A stretch of 64,000 nt of DNA from Desulfopila sp. IMCC35006. Lineage in GTDB: Bacteria; Desulfobacterota; Desulfobulbia; Desulfobulbales; Desulfocapsaceae. The translations under genes and the position numbers were made by a program. Positions within the stretch are counted from its first letter, which is position 1. The number at the start of each line of letters is the position of its first letter. Under the pieces are notes generated by a model. The model did not search any database. It was not told the origin of the DNA and was given only the letters and a program-made list of their open reading frames with translations. The stretch covers positions 431,093-495,092 of the forward strand of contig NZ_SWCM01000003.1 in assembly GCF_005116645.1 (NCBI RefSeq). Direction: 5' to 3'. Of this stretch, positions 62,560-64,000 are shown piece by piece.

Positions 62560-62571
62560 CATAACAATTTG
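62560..62571 (+). repeat. Target site duplication, right copy
   Basis: CATAACAATTTG identical to 62380-62391. Duplications of 10-13 bp are typical of some IS4-family transposases; the responsible family is not shown here. Confidence 0.85.
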
Positions 62572-62594
62572 AAATATAAACTAGAGGAATTCTG

Positions 62595-62873
62595 ATGAGT
62601 ACTTCAACGCTTTGGCTGATTATAGGTTTTATCGGACAGGCATGTTTCTCCTGTCGTTTTCTTGTGCAGTGGCTGGCCAGCGAACGAGCAAAAAGGTCGG
62701 TAATGCCCGTGGCATTCTGGTATTTCAGCCTTTTCGGTGGAACCACTTTACTTGCCTACGCTCTTTACAAGCGAGACCCAGTCTTTATTTTAGGCCAGGC
62801 AACCGGTTTATTTGTCTATTGCCGCAATCTTTATTTCGTAATGCACGAAACACCAAAGGAAAATCACGCTTAA
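62595..62873 (+). CDS. LAB_N (lipid-A-disaccharide synthase N-terminal-like) membrane protein
   Basis: A 92-residue protein with three hydrophobic helices and the LAB_N pattern: IGFIGQACFSCRFLVQWLASERAKRSVMPVAFWYFSLFGGTTLLAYALYKRDPVFILGQATGLFVYCRNL. Such proteins commonly sit beside ArnT- and DPM1-like genes and may help lipid-linked sugar transfer or flipping. GAGGAA precedes the ATG by seven bases. The MITE lies between it and the GT2 gene. Confidence 0.9.
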   Translation: MSTSTLWLIIGFIGQACFSCRFLVQWLASERAKRSVMPVAFWYFSLFGGTTLLAYALYKRDPVFILGQATGLFVYCRNLYFVMHETPKENHA

Positions 62874-63301
62874 TCTAAAAATATAGTCAGAAGTACTCTG
62901 GTACACGGCAGATTGGGTTGGAAACAGAAGAGCCCATCTTTGATTCCTCTCGTTGGTTACCTTGCGGATAACGCAAGTGGCTACATAGAGACTTTCACGC
63001 AGGAAGAATTCGGCATCTTCAATGATTTCATTATTCTGATTGACGAGACGTGAGTCAAACCCACTTTTATGCATATTTTATCAAAAAACTACAACATGTT
63101 ACATTTTTCCCAACCAACATCAAGGCCGCATATTGCGCGCTATCAAACTGCCAGGATATCGAACAGGAACTCATGATTTTCGGGGATCATGGAATAATTT
63201 TACAGTTACAAATTATTAAAGGTGAGACGAGGCATTCCCACCATCCTCCAGCCTTATCAACCAAAGCTTACATTCGCACTTCCTGTAAAAAAACGGAAAA
63301 A
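62874..63301. other. Gap before nuclease fragment
   Basis: 428 bp with short open readings on both strands (for example 62808-63074 minus) but no start signals or family motifs that I recognise. It is probably decayed sequence next to the IS-associated fragment. Confidence 0.4.
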
Positions 63302-63766
63302 TCATAACAATTTTTCAACGTGCTGCAGAAAAGTACTCTCGTTAACAAATGTTACATCATACATTGCGGTCAATCCCTGAGCCTGTTCTTGACTTAAGCC
63401 AATCACACAAAGAAGAAACTGCGTTTTATCAAGGTGTAACCGCTTCCGCAGTTTAGAATATTTTTCAATATCTTGTCGAAACTCTCCTGTCTTACATTCT
63501 ATACAAAGTGGAATGCTATTGTTAATCAGGAAAAACACATCTAATTCATGAGCATCCTCGTTTGGAAAGGTCACAATCAGACTTCTTAAACAAGAGATTG
63601 ATAGCTGCTTATCACGAAAATACTCTAATGATTTTATAAATACATACCATTCCATCCATTCACCGGTAAAAAAATTCTTAATCGTCGGTGAAGCCTGAAT
63701 CGTGAGGTGAATAATTTTATCCTTTTTTTGATAAAAGTATTTCTGATTACCCCTCTTACTCCGCAA
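63302..63766 (-). pseudogene. PD-(D/E)XK nuclease C-terminal fragment (Card1/DUF1887-like)
   Basis: The 154-codon reading has a nuclease-like core: GEWMEWYVFIKSL, HELDVFFLINNSIPLCIECKTGEF (Asp76, Glu90, Lys92 in this reading) and IEKYSKLRKRLHLDKTQFLLCVIG. This matches the C-terminal nuclease half of DUF1887/Card1-type proteins, in which the N-terminal half is a ligand-binding domain such as CARF. That half is missing: the reading begins inside the 3' end of an IS1595-like transposase gene, so the gene appears cut by insertion. Residual activity is uncertain. Confidence 0.6.
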
Positions 63767-64000
63767 GCTTTAAGAGGCGCAGGGGTCTAGGCTTCGTATT
63801 GGCTGCATACTTAATCAAATTTCCTATCATTGCGCCTATATAGAACCTGTTATTAAATCGAAAACAAAATTCAGCCAGGTAACGAGGTAAATGCTTTGAG
63901 CTTATAGAATGATATGTTCCATGAATAGCCCTCTTTACGTTGCTGATCATGGTGTTGACCCAGTGAAAGATCCTGTTGTCAGGATTCTCGTAAATTCCAG
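63756..64000 (-). mobile_element. IS1595-family transposase, C-terminal part, cut by window edge
   Basis: The minus-strand reading from the window edge gives YENPDNRIFHWVNTMISNVKRAIHGTYH followed by SSKHLPRYLAEFCFRFNNRF and ends KPRPLRLLKLAE, the C-terminus of ISXO2/IS1595-type DDE transposases. The stop is at 63756. The outer IS end must lie between there and about 63680, but its inverted repeat cannot be set from one end. Confidence 0.88.

Noticed and set aside
62874..63053. A plus-strand 59-codon extension in frame after the LAB_N stop
   Set aside because: It looks protein-like, but the LAB_N protein is complete at 92 residues and no start codon or known motif supports a separate gene.
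1..64000. CRISPR arrays, rRNA, complete prophage
   Set aside because: No regularly spaced repeats, rRNA signature stretches or phage structural genes were found on reading through both strands.

Overview
The window reads as chromosome of a Gram-negative, anaerobic bacterium, most likely a Desulfobacterota (Desulfobulbales-type) member. This is inferred from gene content only. Supporting features are an anaerobic cobaltochelatase CbiK next to a DUF3373-type porin, a TtrBA-like molybdopterin reductase pair, a NapH/NapG-type ferredoxin fusion with a Tat-exported DUF362 protein, single-chain PurL, and a PrkA/YeaH/SpoVR cluster. Gene density is high and most genes are ordinary housekeeping or respiratory genes. 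Accessory scars lie at 7.4-10.3 kb and at the right edge.

Layout. 1-5959: histidine utilisation (hutI and hutU leftward, hutH and hutC rightward) around a shared control region with two HutC-type palindromes. 6185-7383: three small enzymes or enzyme-like proteins. 7429-10234: tRNA-Pro(CGG) with its terminator, a decayed integrase end, and an N-terminally shortened hybrid histidine kinase containing a G9 tract. 10505-15325: exported transglutaminase, then a TtrB-like four-cluster ferredoxin and a TtrA-like molybdoenzyme with no membrane anchor gene. 15494-21243: Gfo/Idh oxidoreductase, hemC, an EEP-family hydrolase, a two-component system and pgeF. 21401-24746: porin, cbiK and a uracil-DNA-glycosylase-like gene. 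24759-32294: stress-type operon prkA, yeaH, spoVR and a second prkA-like gene. 32564-34976: DauR-type regulator, RidA and L-cysteine desulfidase, a coherent cysteine-degradation unit in which RidA removes the reactive enamine. 35065-50161: a long leftward run holding purL, a HAD protein, recD2, the NapH-NapG fusion, DUF362, a PilZ protein and a complete MacAB/TolC-like exporter. 50888-55330: a 1480-residue secreted multidomain protein behind a Fur-box-like site. 55661-59753: poorly characterised membrane and lipoprotein genes plus a second PilZ paralogue. 59784-62873: lipid-linked glycosyl transfer genes (ArnT-like, GT2, LAB_N). The right end holds a nuclease fragment abutting an IS1595-type transposase.

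The most unusual items are: a 168-bp MITE-like palindromic element at 62392-62559 with 14-bp perfect terminal repeats and a 12-bp target duplication, inserted inside the glycosyltransferase operon; a CxxDxxC ferredoxin motif in the TtrB-like subunit; two PrkA homologues bracketing YeaH-SpoVR; a NapH-NapG fusion with a twin-arginine motif in the middle of the chain; a possible switching RNA ahead of one PilZ gene; and an 11-bp perfect palindrome between porin and cbiK. No CRISPR array, rRNA or prophage was seen.
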